Source: JBEKYH01 sp049511115
GTDB taxonomy: Bacteria; Planctomycetota; Phycisphaerae; Tepidisphaerales; Tepidisphaeraceae
Assembly: GCA_049511115.1 (NCBI GenBank)
Contig: JBEKYH010000019.1
Span: 1 to 21,282, forward strand
Direction: 5' to 3'
DNA length: 21,282 bases
Shown here: in pieces, positions 8,254 to 15,493 of the stretch
How the letters are laid out: each line of letters opens with the position of its first letter
Position numbering within the stretch: position 1 is the stretch's first letter
Notes under the pieces: generated by a model
Told to the model about the DNA's origin: nothing
What the model saw: only the letters and a program-made list of their open reading frames with translations
Databases searched by the model: none
Program-made: the position numbers and the translations under genes

Positions 8254-8348
8254 TCACCACAGAGGACACGGAGGACACAGAGGAATGCAAAGAAGTAATA
8301 TCTCATTGTGATTTTCTTCCGCTGTGTCCTCTGTGTCCTCTGTGGTGA
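8254..8348. repeat. Family 2 palindrome between the oxidoreductase and TIM-barrel genes
   Basis: Near-perfect inverted arms at 8254-8282 (TCACCACAGAGGACACGGAG...) and 8319-8348 flank a loop of about 36 nt. Arms are tandem 9-nt units (GAGGACACR). The element fills almost the entire 129-bp gap and would form a long stem in the transcript. Its right arm happens to be open in the frame of the next gene, creating a false upstream extension. Confidence 0.85.
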
Positions 8349-8371
8349 GCCCGATTTGCATTTGGGATTTC

Positions 8372-9208
8372 ATGATGTCGGCATCGGAATTAAAAGACCT
8401 TTCCCGCTGCTGCGTTCATACATTCACGACCAAGCCGTGGACGCTGCGACAGTGCATTGATGGCTATGCGCGGGCGGGAATCCGCGCCATCAGCGTTTGG
8501 CGGAATGTGCTGGAGGAAACGCCGGCGAAGGAAGCGGGCAAAATGCTGCGCGATGCGGGGATGCGCGTGCCGGCGCTTTTTCGCGGCGGGTTTTTCACGG
8601 CTCACGGCGCCGCCGACCGGCAAAAGGCGATCGACGAAAATCGCCGCTGCATCGAGGAGGCCCGCGAGATCGGGGCGGGGATGGTGGTATTGGTCGTCGG
8701 GGCGACGCCGGGGATGCCGCTGGCGGAGGCGCGGTGGCAGGTGGCGGGCGCGATCGCGACGATTCTGCCTGACGCGCAGGCCGCCAATATGAAACTGGCC
8801 ATTGAGCCGCTGCATCCGGTTTATGCGGCCGAGCGAAGCTGCATCAATCGCATGGCCGAGGCCCGGGAGATTTGCCAGAAATTAAAGCACCCGCTGCTGG
8901 GAATCGCGATCGACACGTATCACGTCTGGTGGGATCCAAACCTGGCCGAGGAGATCGCCCTGGCCGGCGCGCAGGGCACGCTCTTTGGCTTTCACGTTTC
9001 CGACTGGCGCGTTGATACCCGGCACTTCCTCAACGACCGCGGGCTGATGGGCGAAGGGTGCATTGATATCCGCCAGATTCGCGGCTGGGTCGAAAAAGCC
9101 GGGTTCACTGGGTTTATCGAGGTCGAGGTATTCTCGGATCAATACTGGGCCATGGACCAGCAGCGATATTTGGAGTTGATCACGCAGGCATATCTGAAGC
9201 ACGTATGA
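8372..9208 (+). CDS. Xylose-isomerase-like TIM-barrel sugar isomerase/epimerase
   Basis: A 278-aa AP-endonuclease-2/xylose-isomerase-like TIM barrel, a family of divalent-metal sugar epimerases and isomerases. Candidate metal and active-site residues are seen in order: E145 (LAIEPLHP), D181 and H184 (AIDTYHVWWD), H208 (FHVSDW) and E252 (FIEVEVFS). Start: ATG 8372 or the adjacent ATG 8375, preceded by TTGGGAT; the frame continues upstream to a GTG at 8324, but those 16 residues are encoded by the palindromic repeat and are rejected. It pairs with the preceding Gfo/Idh oxidoreductase and likely acts on the same carbohydrate, which is unknown. Its 3' end overlaps the convergent GNAT gene by 29 bp. 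Confidence 0.82.
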   Translation: MMSASELKDLSRCCVHTFTTKPWTLRQCIDGYARAGIRAISVWRNVLEETPAKEAGKMLRDAGMRVPALFRGGFFTAHGAADRQKAIDENRRCIEEAREIGAGMVVLVVGATPGMPLAEARWQVAGAIATILPDAQAANMKLAIEPLHPVYAAERSCINRMAEAREICQKLKHPLLGIAIDTYHVWWDPNLAEEIALAGAQGTLFGFHVSDWRVDTRHFLNDRGLMGEGCIDIRQIRGWVEKAGFTGFIEVEVFSDQYWAMDQQRYLELITQAYLKHV

Positions 9209-9656
9209 CCTTCATCATCTTAAAATGCGGGCCGGCCGTCTCGATGATGAATTCGGCCGAAATGATCTGCCAGCCGTTCTTCTTATAAAACGGGACCGCC
9301 GGCGTGCGGCAATTGGCCCAGATCGTGGTGACGCCGTCGGCGAGCGCCCGGCGTTCCGCCTCGGCTAAGAGCAATGCGCCGACGCCGTGGCGTTGATAGG
9401 AAGGCTCGACCGCCATTCCGCGCAATTGAAATGCGGCCTGATGGTCGAAGGAGTTGCGATGCAGGGTGGCGCAGCCGATTATTTTTTCGCCGGAGAATGC
9501 CGCGAGGTGGATTGCGCCGGGGGCGTCGTCGCCGGGAAAGATTGCCGATGATCGCGGGAGGCCTTGGCGGAGGACCTGGTGGCGGAGGTCGATGATTTGC
9601 GCGGAGGGGACGGCGCGGACGGTGATTAGCGAGTGTGGCGGAGCTTCGCCGGGCAT
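9180..9656 (-). CDS. GNAT-family N-acetyltransferase
   Basis: A 158-aa acetyl-CoA-dependent acetyltransferase; acceptor unknown. Seen: GNAT motif A, LRGMAVEPSYQRHGVGALLL, with the acetyl-CoA pyrophosphate loop Q88-R-H-G-V-G93, and motif B region VPFYKKNGW (residues 121-129), common in this fold. The start ATG at 9656 lacks a strong Shine-Dalgarno. The gene is antisense to and overlaps the end of the TIM-barrel gene by 29 bp. It shares strand with the upstream AAA ATPase (104 bp away) but no functional link is evident. Confidence 0.88.
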   Translation of the reverse strand: MPGEAPPHSLITVRAVPSAQIIDLRHQVLRQGLPRSSAIFPGDDAPGAIHLAAFSGEKIIGCATLHRNSFDHQAAFQLRGMAVEPSYQRHGVGALLLAEAERRALADGVTTIWANCRTPAVPFYKKNGWQIISAEFIIETAGPHFKMMKVIRASDMPA

Positions 9657-9760
9657 GTTGTTACTTTACAACAAGCGCGGTGCAGAGGCGATCTGACCTG
9701 TCAGCAACGGCAAGTGGACGGCCTTACCATTGCTTAGCCACGTTTCCAATCCCCTACAGT

Positions 9761-10858
9761 TCAGATCGTCAACGTACGTTCCAATAATGATTGGTTTTCG
9801 ACTCGTGTCTCACCTTCCACCTTCTGGAGCCGGATGGGCGCGCACCCGGAATCGCCACAAATGGCATCGGCTAACGGCATTGCATGGGTCGTAATCCAAA
9901 GCTGTGAATGCGTGGAGGCGTCGGCAATTAATCTCGCCAAGGGACGCAAAAGCTCCGGGTGAATCGACGTTTCCGGTTCATTAAGCGCCATCAATGGTGG
10001 TGGACGAGGGGAAAGTAGTGCGGCCAGAAGGCAGAGGTATTGCAGTGTTCCATCCGACAACTCCGTTGCCTCAAAAAACCTGGGAAAACCAGGCAGTTGC
10101 ATCTGGAGGGAGAATCGTTGCTCAGGATTGATCCGCAGGACCGCTCCGGGAAAAGCAGATCGAAGTGCATCCATGAAGCGCTCTCCATTTCCAACCTCGA
10201 GGATCGTCTGGATCGCGGCGGCCAGGTCGCGTCCATCGTGGCCCAGCACCAGCGTGCGGACTCCAACCTGCGGCTGGCGGATCGGCGAATCCGGATCGGT
10301 TCGGAAATGGTGGTAGAAGCGCCATTGAAGAATCTCCTGGCGGAGCATCGACAGCTCTGGGAACCGATGGGGCTCGCGTATCTCCGCCAGCACGGACTCC
10401 GATGGAGACACCATGATAGTGTGTTCGACACGCTGTCCGTCGCCATCGCGGGCCCATATCGACAATTTCTTACGTCCCACGAGTTGGGTTTTCTTCGCGC
10501 CTTCATGCCAGAAAATCCGTTCCTCTTTGATCTCCGGGTCCAATTGAAAGAGCGACGCCTCCGGCGGGGGAAGCCCGCATTCAAGGTGATAGGAGAACTG
10601 CTCGAATCGCACGGATAGCGCGAGGCGAACTGGCTCCTTCCGACGGGCGCCGGCCCAAAGGACGGATTGCATGCCACCCTCTTCCGCCAGGCTCTGCGCC
10701 AAACGACCCAATGCCGCCTGGTGGATCAAATACATAGCCCGATACAAATTGGATTTTCCACATCCGTTTGGTCCAACCAGCACGTTGATCCGCTCCAAGG
10801 GCAGATAAACGTGCCGCGCGGAACGATAGCCGACCACGCACAGAGTCTGAATCGTCAT
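9761..10858 (-). CDS. RecF/SMC-like AAA family ATPase (AAA_21-type), function unknown
   Basis: A 365-aa single-domain ABC-class (RecF/SMC-like) ATPase. Seen: Walker A GPNGCGKSN with K35, signature LSDGT (267-271), Walker B plus catalytic glutamate LMALNEPETSIHPE (E294), and the switch histidine ITTHAM (H325). No TOPRIM nuclease domain, coiled-coil insertion or transmembrane segment is visible, separating it from full OLD nucleases and SMC proteins. No partner nuclease or toxin gene adjoins. Such stand-alone ATPases are common and some belong to defence systems, but nothing here proves that. It lies with the GNAT gene on the minus strand, interrupting the sugar genes, and diverges from the GH53 gene over 164 bp. 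Confidence 0.8.
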   Translation of the reverse strand: MTIQTLCVVGYRSARHVYLPLERINVLVGPNGCGKSNLYRAMYLIHQAALGRLAQSLAEEGGMQSVLWAGARRKEPVRLALSVRFEQFSYHLECGLPPPEASLFQLDPEIKEERIFWHEGAKKTQLVGRKKLSIWARDGDGQRVEHTIMVSPSESVLAEIREPHRFPELSMLRQEILQWRFYHHFRTDPDSPIRQPQVGVRTLVLGHDGRDLAAAIQTILEVGNGERFMDALRSAFPGAVLRINPEQRFSLQMQLPGFPRFFEATELSDGTLQYLCLLAALLSPRPPPLMALNEPETSIHPELLRPLARLIADASTHSQLWITTHAMPLADAICGDSGCAPIRLQKVEGETRVENQSLLERTLTI

Positions 10859-11022
10859 GGCAGGAAGATATCCGACCTCTGCCCCCTTGGGCAGGAAAAA
10901 AATGTGGGCCAGATTTCAGTCGGAAAACAGGGCCAAATGCCTCTCTCGAGTTGTCGCCTCCCATCCAAATCGCTACCTTTGCCCTCAGGTTTGGCGGCAT
11001 GAAACCCAAAACGAGGGCCGAC
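10859..11022. promoter_or_regulatory. Divergent intergenic region, AAA ATPase / GH53
   Basis: This 164-bp gap separates divergent starts and so should carry promoters for both genes. A small hairpin CTGCCC-CCTT-GGGCAG lies at 10879-10894, near the ATPase start, followed by seven A residues on the plus strand. It has no T-run in the orientation needed for a terminator on either strand. No clear -35/-10 pair was identified. Confidence 0.35.
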
Positions 11023-12249
11023 ATGACAATTCGACGATTCGCCCCCTGGGCGTCAGCTATTCTCCTCTTCGCCGGTCTGATGACTCTCTACGCTCCCGCC
11101 CAGCAGACTCAGCCGGCCGTCGCCGGACCTGCCGCGACGCAACCTCAAGGGGCGCGAGGGCGCGGACGCGGGTTTGGGCAAGGCCGCCGGCCGACGACGG
11201 TGCCGGGCATGGTGCGCGGGGATGATGGCACATGGTTCACGCCCATGCGCCACACGGAATATGCATTCGGCGTGGATGTTTCGTCCACCATGCAGCTTGA
11301 GCTTAACGGCATGGTGTTCAAGGAAAACGGCCAGCCCAAGCCGGCGCTGGAGATTTTTAAGGAGCATGGCTACAACTGGGTGCGCCTGCGGGTTTGCCAC
11401 GAACCGGCACGGCTGCCGCAGACGACGGCGTACACCATCGCCGCCGCCAAGGTGGCGAAGAAGATGGGGTTCAAGTTTCTGCTGGATTTCCACTATTCTG
11501 ACAGTTGGGCCGATCCGACCAACGAGCCTACGCCGCCGGAGTGGCAGGGGCTATCGCATGCCGAACTGGTGAGCGCGGTTTTTGAATACACGCGCGAGAC
11601 CATCGCGGCCATGCAGCGCGAGGGCGTGTTGCCCGACATGATTCAGGTGGGCAATGAGATCGGCAACGGCATGCTCTGGCCGGCTGGAAAACGGCCGGCC
11701 AAATGGGACGACTTTGCCGATCTCGTTTATGCCGGCGTCAACGGCATCGACGCCGGCCGCGGCAACGGCATCCGACCCAAGATCATGATCCACGTCGATC
11801 ATGGCGGCGACATCGACAAGACCCGCGCCTTCTTCGACAAGCTTACCAGTTACGACATTCCCTTTGATGTGATTGGCTTTTCCTTTTATCCCTGGTCGCA
11901 TGGGTCGCTGCTTGATCTCCGGGCCAACCTGAACTTCGCGGCCAGCACGTATAACAAAGATGTTTTCGTCGTCGAGACGGGTTACTACTACCAGCCGAGC
12001 AGATATTTCCGCGATCTGCCGGGGCCGTTCCCGGAAACTCCCGAAGGTCAGGCGCAGTGGCTCGCGGCGGTGAATCAAGCGGTGATGGACGTTCCCAACG
12101 GCCGCGGCAAAGGCGTCTTCTGGTGGGAGCCGGCCTCCAACGGCGGGCTGGCCGCGCGCGGGTACTTTGACGCCGACGGGAATGTGCAGCCGATCATCAA
12201 TGTATTCAATCAATACACGCGGCCGTTGCATCGGACGGATGGGCAGTGA
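11023..12249 (+). CDS. Secreted GH53 arabinogalactan endo-beta-1,4-galactanase
   Basis: Cleaves beta-1,4-galactan side chains of pectic rhamnogalacturonan I outside the cytoplasm. It is 408 aa from this start. Seen: an N-terminal signal (Arg-rich, then a hydrophobic run near residues 10-22, ending around APAQQ), a low-complexity Pro/Gly/Arg linker, then a GH53 barrel with GVDVSS, NWVRLRV and LLDFHYSDSWADP. The acid/base glutamate is E212 (QVGNEIGNG) and the nucleophile E318 (VVETGYYY). WWEPA near the end is also typical. Start ATG 11023 has GAGGG at 11013-11017 with 5-nt spacing; in-frame starts at 10951 and 10999 lack this. The pectinesterase gene follows on the same strand after a repeat-filled gap. 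Confidence 0.92.
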   Translation: MTIRRFAPWASAILLFAGLMTLYAPAQQTQPAVAGPAATQPQGARGRGRGFGQGRRPTTVPGMVRGDDGTWFTPMRHTEYAFGVDVSSTMQLELNGMVFKENGQPKPALEIFKEHGYNWVRLRVCHEPARLPQTTAYTIAAAKVAKKMGFKFLLDFHYSDSWADPTNEPTPPEWQGLSHAELVSAVFEYTRETIAAMQREGVLPDMIQVGNEIGNGMLWPAGKRPAKWDDFADLVYAGVNGIDAGRGNGIRPKIMIHVDHGGDIDKTRAFFDKLTSYDIPFDVIGFSFYPWSHGSLLDLRANLNFAASTYNKDVFVVETGYYYQPSRYFRDLPGPFPETPEGQAQWLAAVNQAVMDVPNGRGKGVFWWEPASNGGLAARGYFDADGNVQPIINVFNQYTRPLHRTDGQ

Positions 12250-12261
12250 GGGAAGAAGATG

Positions 12262-12289
12262 AACCGCAGAGGCGCGGAGGACGCGGAGG
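12262..12289. repeat. Family 2 half-element (single arm)
   Basis: ACCGCAGAGGCGCGGAGGAC and the following bases match the arms at 6925 and 8254, with the same 9-nt period, but no inverted partner is found before the next gene. It is probably a remnant whose other half was lost or displaced by the adjoining hairpin element. Confidence 0.6.
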
Positions 12290-12298
12290 AAGAATTTG

Positions 12299-12353
12299 GT
12301 AGGGTGGGCATCGCCCACCTATTGTGGCAAGCGGTGGGCGATGCCCACCCTAC
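12299..12353. repeat. 21-bp perfect hairpin repeat (TAGGGTGGGC type), possible terminator for the GH53 gene
   Basis: Left arm 12299-12319 and right arm 12333-12353 are exact inverse complements of 21 nt around a 13-nt loop; each arm itself contains GGGC-AT-CGCCC. It is followed by ATTTTGTT, so it could end the galactanase transcript. The rest of the 180-bp gap to the pectinesterase gene holds the half-element and a short leader. Confidence 0.8.
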
Positions 12354-12429
12354 ATTTTGTTCCGCGACCTCGGCGCGGGGAATACGCATCTTGGGTTCGC
12401 AATTCAGGTGATCTTGACGGAGGTCTGCC

Positions 12430-13428
12430 ATGGCTAGATTCCTGCTTCCCGCGACTATAGCGCTCGTGGTGCTTCCCCTCATCGCGCGGGCCCAGGACGC
12501 CACTCAGCCTGCGGAACCGGGGCCCAAAGCCGACGCGATCGTCGCCGCGGATGGGAGCGGTAAATACACGTCCGTGCAGGAGGCCATCAACGCCGCGCCG
12601 CAATTGACGCCAACGGATCAACCCTGGACGATCCTCATCCGGCCAGGCACGTATAAGGAGCACATTTATATTCAGCGCGAAAAGCGATTCGTCACGCTCC
12701 TGGGAGAGGACCCGGCCAAAACGATTCTCACATTCAATCTCAACGCCAACATGAAGGACGCCACCGGCAAAGCGATTGGCACCTTCGCCACGCCGTCCAC
12801 GTATATCGACGCCGACGATTTTACCTGCCGCAATTTGACGTTTGAGAATTCCGCGGGAAATGTGGGGCAAGCCCTGGCGATACGCATCGACGGGGACAGA
12901 GACGTGTTCACCAATTGCCATTTCCTGGGCTGGCAGGACACGATTCTGGGCAATCGCGGCCGGCATTATTTCCGGGATTGCTTTATCACCGGCGCCGTTG
13001 ATTTTATCTTCGGCGCGGCGACCGAGTTTTATGACCATTGCCAGATCGAGTGCGCGGGCAACGGCTACATCACGGCCGCCTCGACGGAGGAGAAGCAGGC
13101 GTATGGTTTTGTCTTCTCGCATTGCATGATTACGGGAAAGACGCCGGCGGTGCGGACCTATCTCGGCCGGCCGTGGCGCGCGTATGCAAGCGTGACTTAC
13201 CTGTACACGCAAATGTCAGAGGTCGTCCGGCCGGCGGGCTGGGATAATTGGAAGCAGCCCGACCGCGAAAAAACCGCGCGCTATTCTGAAGGCCGAAGCG
13301 AAGGGCCGGGCAGTTCGCCGATTGCTCGGGTCCCCTGGGCCAAGCTACTGACCGACCACGAAACGGACGCGATTACGCCGCAGGTAGTGTTATCCGGGAG
13401 CGATGGGTGGAATCCGGCGCCGCAGTGA
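12430..13428 (+). CDS. Secreted CE8 pectin methylesterase (pectinesterase)
   Basis: Removes methyl esters from homogalacturonan, making it accessible to lyases and hydrolases; a right-handed beta-helix enzyme of 332 aa. A signal peptide is seen at residues 1-21 (hydrophobic core, then ARAQ). CE8 motifs in order: GTYKE (73-77), GQALA with Q147 (oxyanion hole), GWQDT with D170 (acid/base), VDFIFG with D191 (nucleophile) and LGRPW with R247. Start ATG 12430 has GGAGG at 12419-12423 with 6-nt spacing. Together with GH53 it forms a small exported pectin-attack pair; a family 1 repeat follows the stop. Catalytic set complete. Confidence 0.95.
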   Translation: MARFLLPATIALVVLPLIARAQDATQPAEPGPKADAIVAADGSGKYTSVQEAINAAPQLTPTDQPWTILIRPGTYKEHIYIQREKRFVTLLGEDPAKTILTFNLNANMKDATGKAIGTFATPSTYIDADDFTCRNLTFENSAGNVGQALAIRIDGDRDVFTNCHFLGWQDTILGNRGRHYFRDCFITGAVDFIFGAATEFYDHCQIECAGNGYITAASTEEKQAYGFVFSHCMITGKTPAVRTYLGRPWRAYASVTYLYTQMSEVVRPAGWDNWKQPDREKTARYSEGRSEGPGSSPIARVPWAKLLTDHETDAITPQVVLSGSDGWNPAPQ

Positions 13429-13458
13429 GGGGGGAGTAGATGCTCCGTTTGCGCTTGT

Positions 13459-13585
13459 GGTCCGCTCTCTATGTACTCAGGGAGAGGGGTAGGGTGAAGT
13501 TGTATTCTCTTGACTCTCCAACGCCATTTGACTTAGCCCGAAGAACCTTCACCCCGACCCTCTCCCTGAGTACATGGAGAGGGGG
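13459..13585. repeat. Family 1 inverted-repeat element, copy A
   Basis: Arms 13466-13499 and 13547-13583 are near-perfect inverted copies containing ATGTACTCAGGGAGAGGG and its complement, around a loop of about 47 nt. It fills the 202-bp gap between convergent genes (pectinesterase and ABC-2 permease), where a long hairpin could act as a bidirectional transcription stop. No transposase and no clear target duplication are visible. Confidence 0.85.
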
Positions 13586-13630
13586 AAATCTTATAAGGCA
13601 CGGCACCGGCGACGCGCTCCTGTCCAGCTA

Positions 13631-14446
13631 TCAATTCAAACTCTCCGCGCTATATCGCGCGATCAATCCGCCGCGCACGGCGTGCTTGAATACGCGCGTG
13701 AAAAACCAGCAGGCCAGCAGGATATAGACTAGGCAGATTCCCGTCCCGAGCGTCACTGCCGCGGGCGAAAAGCCCTTGCCGGCGATCAGGCCGCGCATCG
13801 CCTCGAAAACATACGCGGGGGGAAGCAGCCGCGAAATCCATTGCATCCAGCGCGGCAAAGTGGCGATCGGATAGAAGACCCCCGCAAACGGCGATACCAG
13901 CGCCGGCACGGGCCAGACGAACCATTCTGACGCGGGTCCCAGGCGCAGCACGACGCCGATGGCGAAGACACCCAGGGCTATGCCGAAGAGAAAAAGGATC
14001 AGCACAAACGGGAAGAACATCAGGCCATAGGCGAGGAAGGAAAGGCCAAACGCCGCTGACGCGAGCACCAGCATGACGATCAAGCCGACGAGGCTGGTGA
14101 GGATGCTGGTCATTACCAGGCCGCTGATGTACTCGGCGATCGACAGCGGCGAGGCGAAGAGATTGAGAAAATTGCGCGACCAGACATCCTCGAAAAACGC
14201 GGTGGTCATGCCGTGCATCACGCGCACGAAAAAATCCCACAGCAGGACCGCGCCCAGCAGCGCCGGCACAAAATTGATGCCCGAACTCGTCACGCTGTTG
14301 AGATAGCGCGTGATGAATCCCCAGAGCAGGACGTCCACAGCCACCCACACAAACAGCGGCGGAATGCGCGCGGGGCTGCCGCGCAGGAGGTAATATTGGC
14401 GGAGCACAACGGCGGCGGCGCGCTTGGGTTTCCAATCGATGTTCAT
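13631..14446 (-). CDS. ABC-2 type transporter permease
   Basis: Integral membrane subunit of an ABC exporter, 271 aa. About six hydrophobic segments are seen (near residues 30-47, 59-77, 107-133, 137-165, 174-193 and 233-253), with LLPPAYVFEAMRG, typical of ABC-2 permeases, near residues 210-222. Start: the ATG at 14446 overlaps the ATPase stop in an ATGA, giving translational coupling; the frame runs open further upstream, but only through the ATPase gene. Substrate unknown; the subfamily includes polysaccharide, lipid and drug exporters. Confidence 0.88.
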   Translation of the reverse strand: MNIDWKPKRAAAVVLRQYYLLRGSPARIPPLFVWVAVDVLLWGFITRYLNSVTSSGINFVPALLGAVLLWDFFVRVMHGMTTAFFEDVWSRNFLNLFASPLSIAEYISGLVMTSILTSLVGLIVMLVLASAAFGLSFLAYGLMFFPFVLILFLFGIALGVFAIGVVLRLGPASEWFVWPVPALVSPFAGVFYPIATLPRWMQWISRLLPPAYVFEAMRGLIAGKGFSPAAVTLGTGICLVYILLACWFFTRVFKHAVRGGLIARYSAESLN

Positions 14447-15210
14447 GGCACTGCCCCCGCTTCCAACGTCAGCGGCTCGCGGGCCACGGTGATGAACAGC
14501 TCTTCCAGCGTCGCCTTGCCGTGCTGGGCGGGCAGGGTTTTGGGATCGCCCTCGAGGAGAATCCTGCCTTTGGAGAGAAACAGCACGCGGTCGCAGACCT
14601 CCTGCACTTCGTACATGTTGTGCGAAGTCCACAGGACGCCGCTGGTGCAGTTGGAGGCAAAACGCCGGATGCGGGCCCGGATGTCGCGCGCGCTCGACGG
14701 GTCCAGCGACGCCGTCGGCTCGTCCAGCAGCAAAAGCTGCGGCTGATTCAGCATCGCCTTGGCCAGCGCGGCGCGCGTCTGTTCGCCAGATGAAAGCACG
14801 CCGCATTTGGCGTCGGCGAGCTCGAGCAGATCGTATTGCTTGAGCAAAACGTCAATCCGCCGCGACAAATCGGGCACGCCGTACATCAGGCCGAAGACGC
14901 GAAGATTTTGCCGGACGGTGAGATTGCCCGGGAGGGGGGCATACACGGCCGCGAAATTGGTCCGCTCCAGCGCTGCCGTGCGATGGCGGGAGATGTCCAG
15001 GCCTTCGATTTCGATGGCGCCGCTAGTTGCCTCGAGCACGCCGAGGATCATATTGATGGTGGTGGTTTTGCCCGCGCCGTTGGGACCCAGCAGGCCGACG
15101 ATTTCGCGCGATCCAACGGTGAAGGAAACGCCGTCCACGGCCAGGACGCCGCGAAACTGCTTGCGCAAATTGGCGACGGCGAGAACATTGGGCGCGCGGT
15201 CGGTTTCCAC
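14443..15210 (-). CDS. ABC transporter ATP-binding protein (ABC-2 partner)
   Basis: Nucleotide-binding subunit, 255 aa, powering the overlapping permease. Seen: Walker A GPNGAGKTT (K48), signature LSSGEQ (139-144), Walker B LLLLDEP with D163/E164, and switch His197 in TSHNMYE. The usual Q-loop glutamine is not apparent: the region reads VYAPLPGNLTVRQNL, a variant known in some ABC-2 ATPases. Start GTG 15210 has no clear Shine-Dalgarno, so the exact N-terminus is uncertain. Family 1 copy B lies upstream, between this gene and the divergent glycosyltransferase. Confidence 0.9.
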   Translation of the reverse strand: METDRAPNVLAVANLRKQFRGVLAVDGVSFTVGSREIVGLLGPNGAGKTTTINMILGVLEATSGAIEIEGLDISRHRTAALERTNFAAVYAPLPGNLTVRQNLRVFGLMYGVPDLSRRIDVLLKQYDLLELADAKCGVLSSGEQTRAALAKAMLNQPQLLLLDEPTASLDPSSARDIRARIRRFASNCTSGVLWTSHNMYEVQEVCDRVLFLSKGRILLEGDPKTLPAQHGKATLEELFITVAREPLTLEAGAVP

Positions 15211-15279
15211 GCGGTGAGTTGTACTGCGATATTGGATATGCCGAAAGCGGAGCAGCCTTTTCGCGCGTCTGATCCGCCT

Positions 15280-15412
15280 GGTCCCCTCTCCATGTACTCA
15301 GGGAGAGGGATAGGGTGAGGGTCGTCTTCGACCGGGCTATTTCACTTCGGCGTTCCGAAGAACCCTCACCCCAACCCCCCAACCCTCTCCCTGAGTACAT
15401 GGAGAGGGGACC
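15280..15412. repeat. Family 1 inverted-repeat element, copy B
   Basis: Arms 15281-15322 and 15362-15411 contain CATGTACTCAGGGAGAGGG and its inverted copy; the loop includes a CTTCGG-CGTT-CCGAAG stem. The right arm has an extra AACCCCCC insertion. It sits in the 283-bp divergent gap between the ABC ATPase and the glycosyltransferase, so promoters must lie beside it. Only about 80 bp of unexplained, AT-richer sequence remains before the glycosyltransferase start. Confidence 0.85.
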
Positions 15413-15493
15413 AGAAGCCAAATGTGTGCGCCACAATGGCGAGCAAATCGTTGGTCCGCTCCCCACTGAAATATTTATGGGATTTCGGTTAGG

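Noticed and set aside
6850..8348. CRISPR array from repeated GAGGACGCG-like units
   Set aside because: Units are 9 nt, contiguous and mirrored, with no regular spacers and no cas genes.
8324..8371. Upstream GTG start for the TIM-barrel gene
   Set aside because: The extra residues are encoded by the right arm of a palindromic repeat, not by conserved family sequence.
10879..10894. CTGCCC/GGGCAG hairpin as a terminator
   Set aside because: The adjacent homopolymer is A on the plus strand and precedes the stem on the minus strand, so neither direction has the stem-then-T-run order, and it lies beside gene starts.
12319..13212. 297-codon antisense frame opposite the pectinesterase gene
   Set aside because: It runs through the hairpin repeat and the CE8 gene, and its product has no recognisable domain.
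14447..14806. N-terminal extension of the ABC-2 permease frame
   Set aside because: It lies inside the ABC ATPase gene in another frame; the ATGA overlap marks the real permease start.
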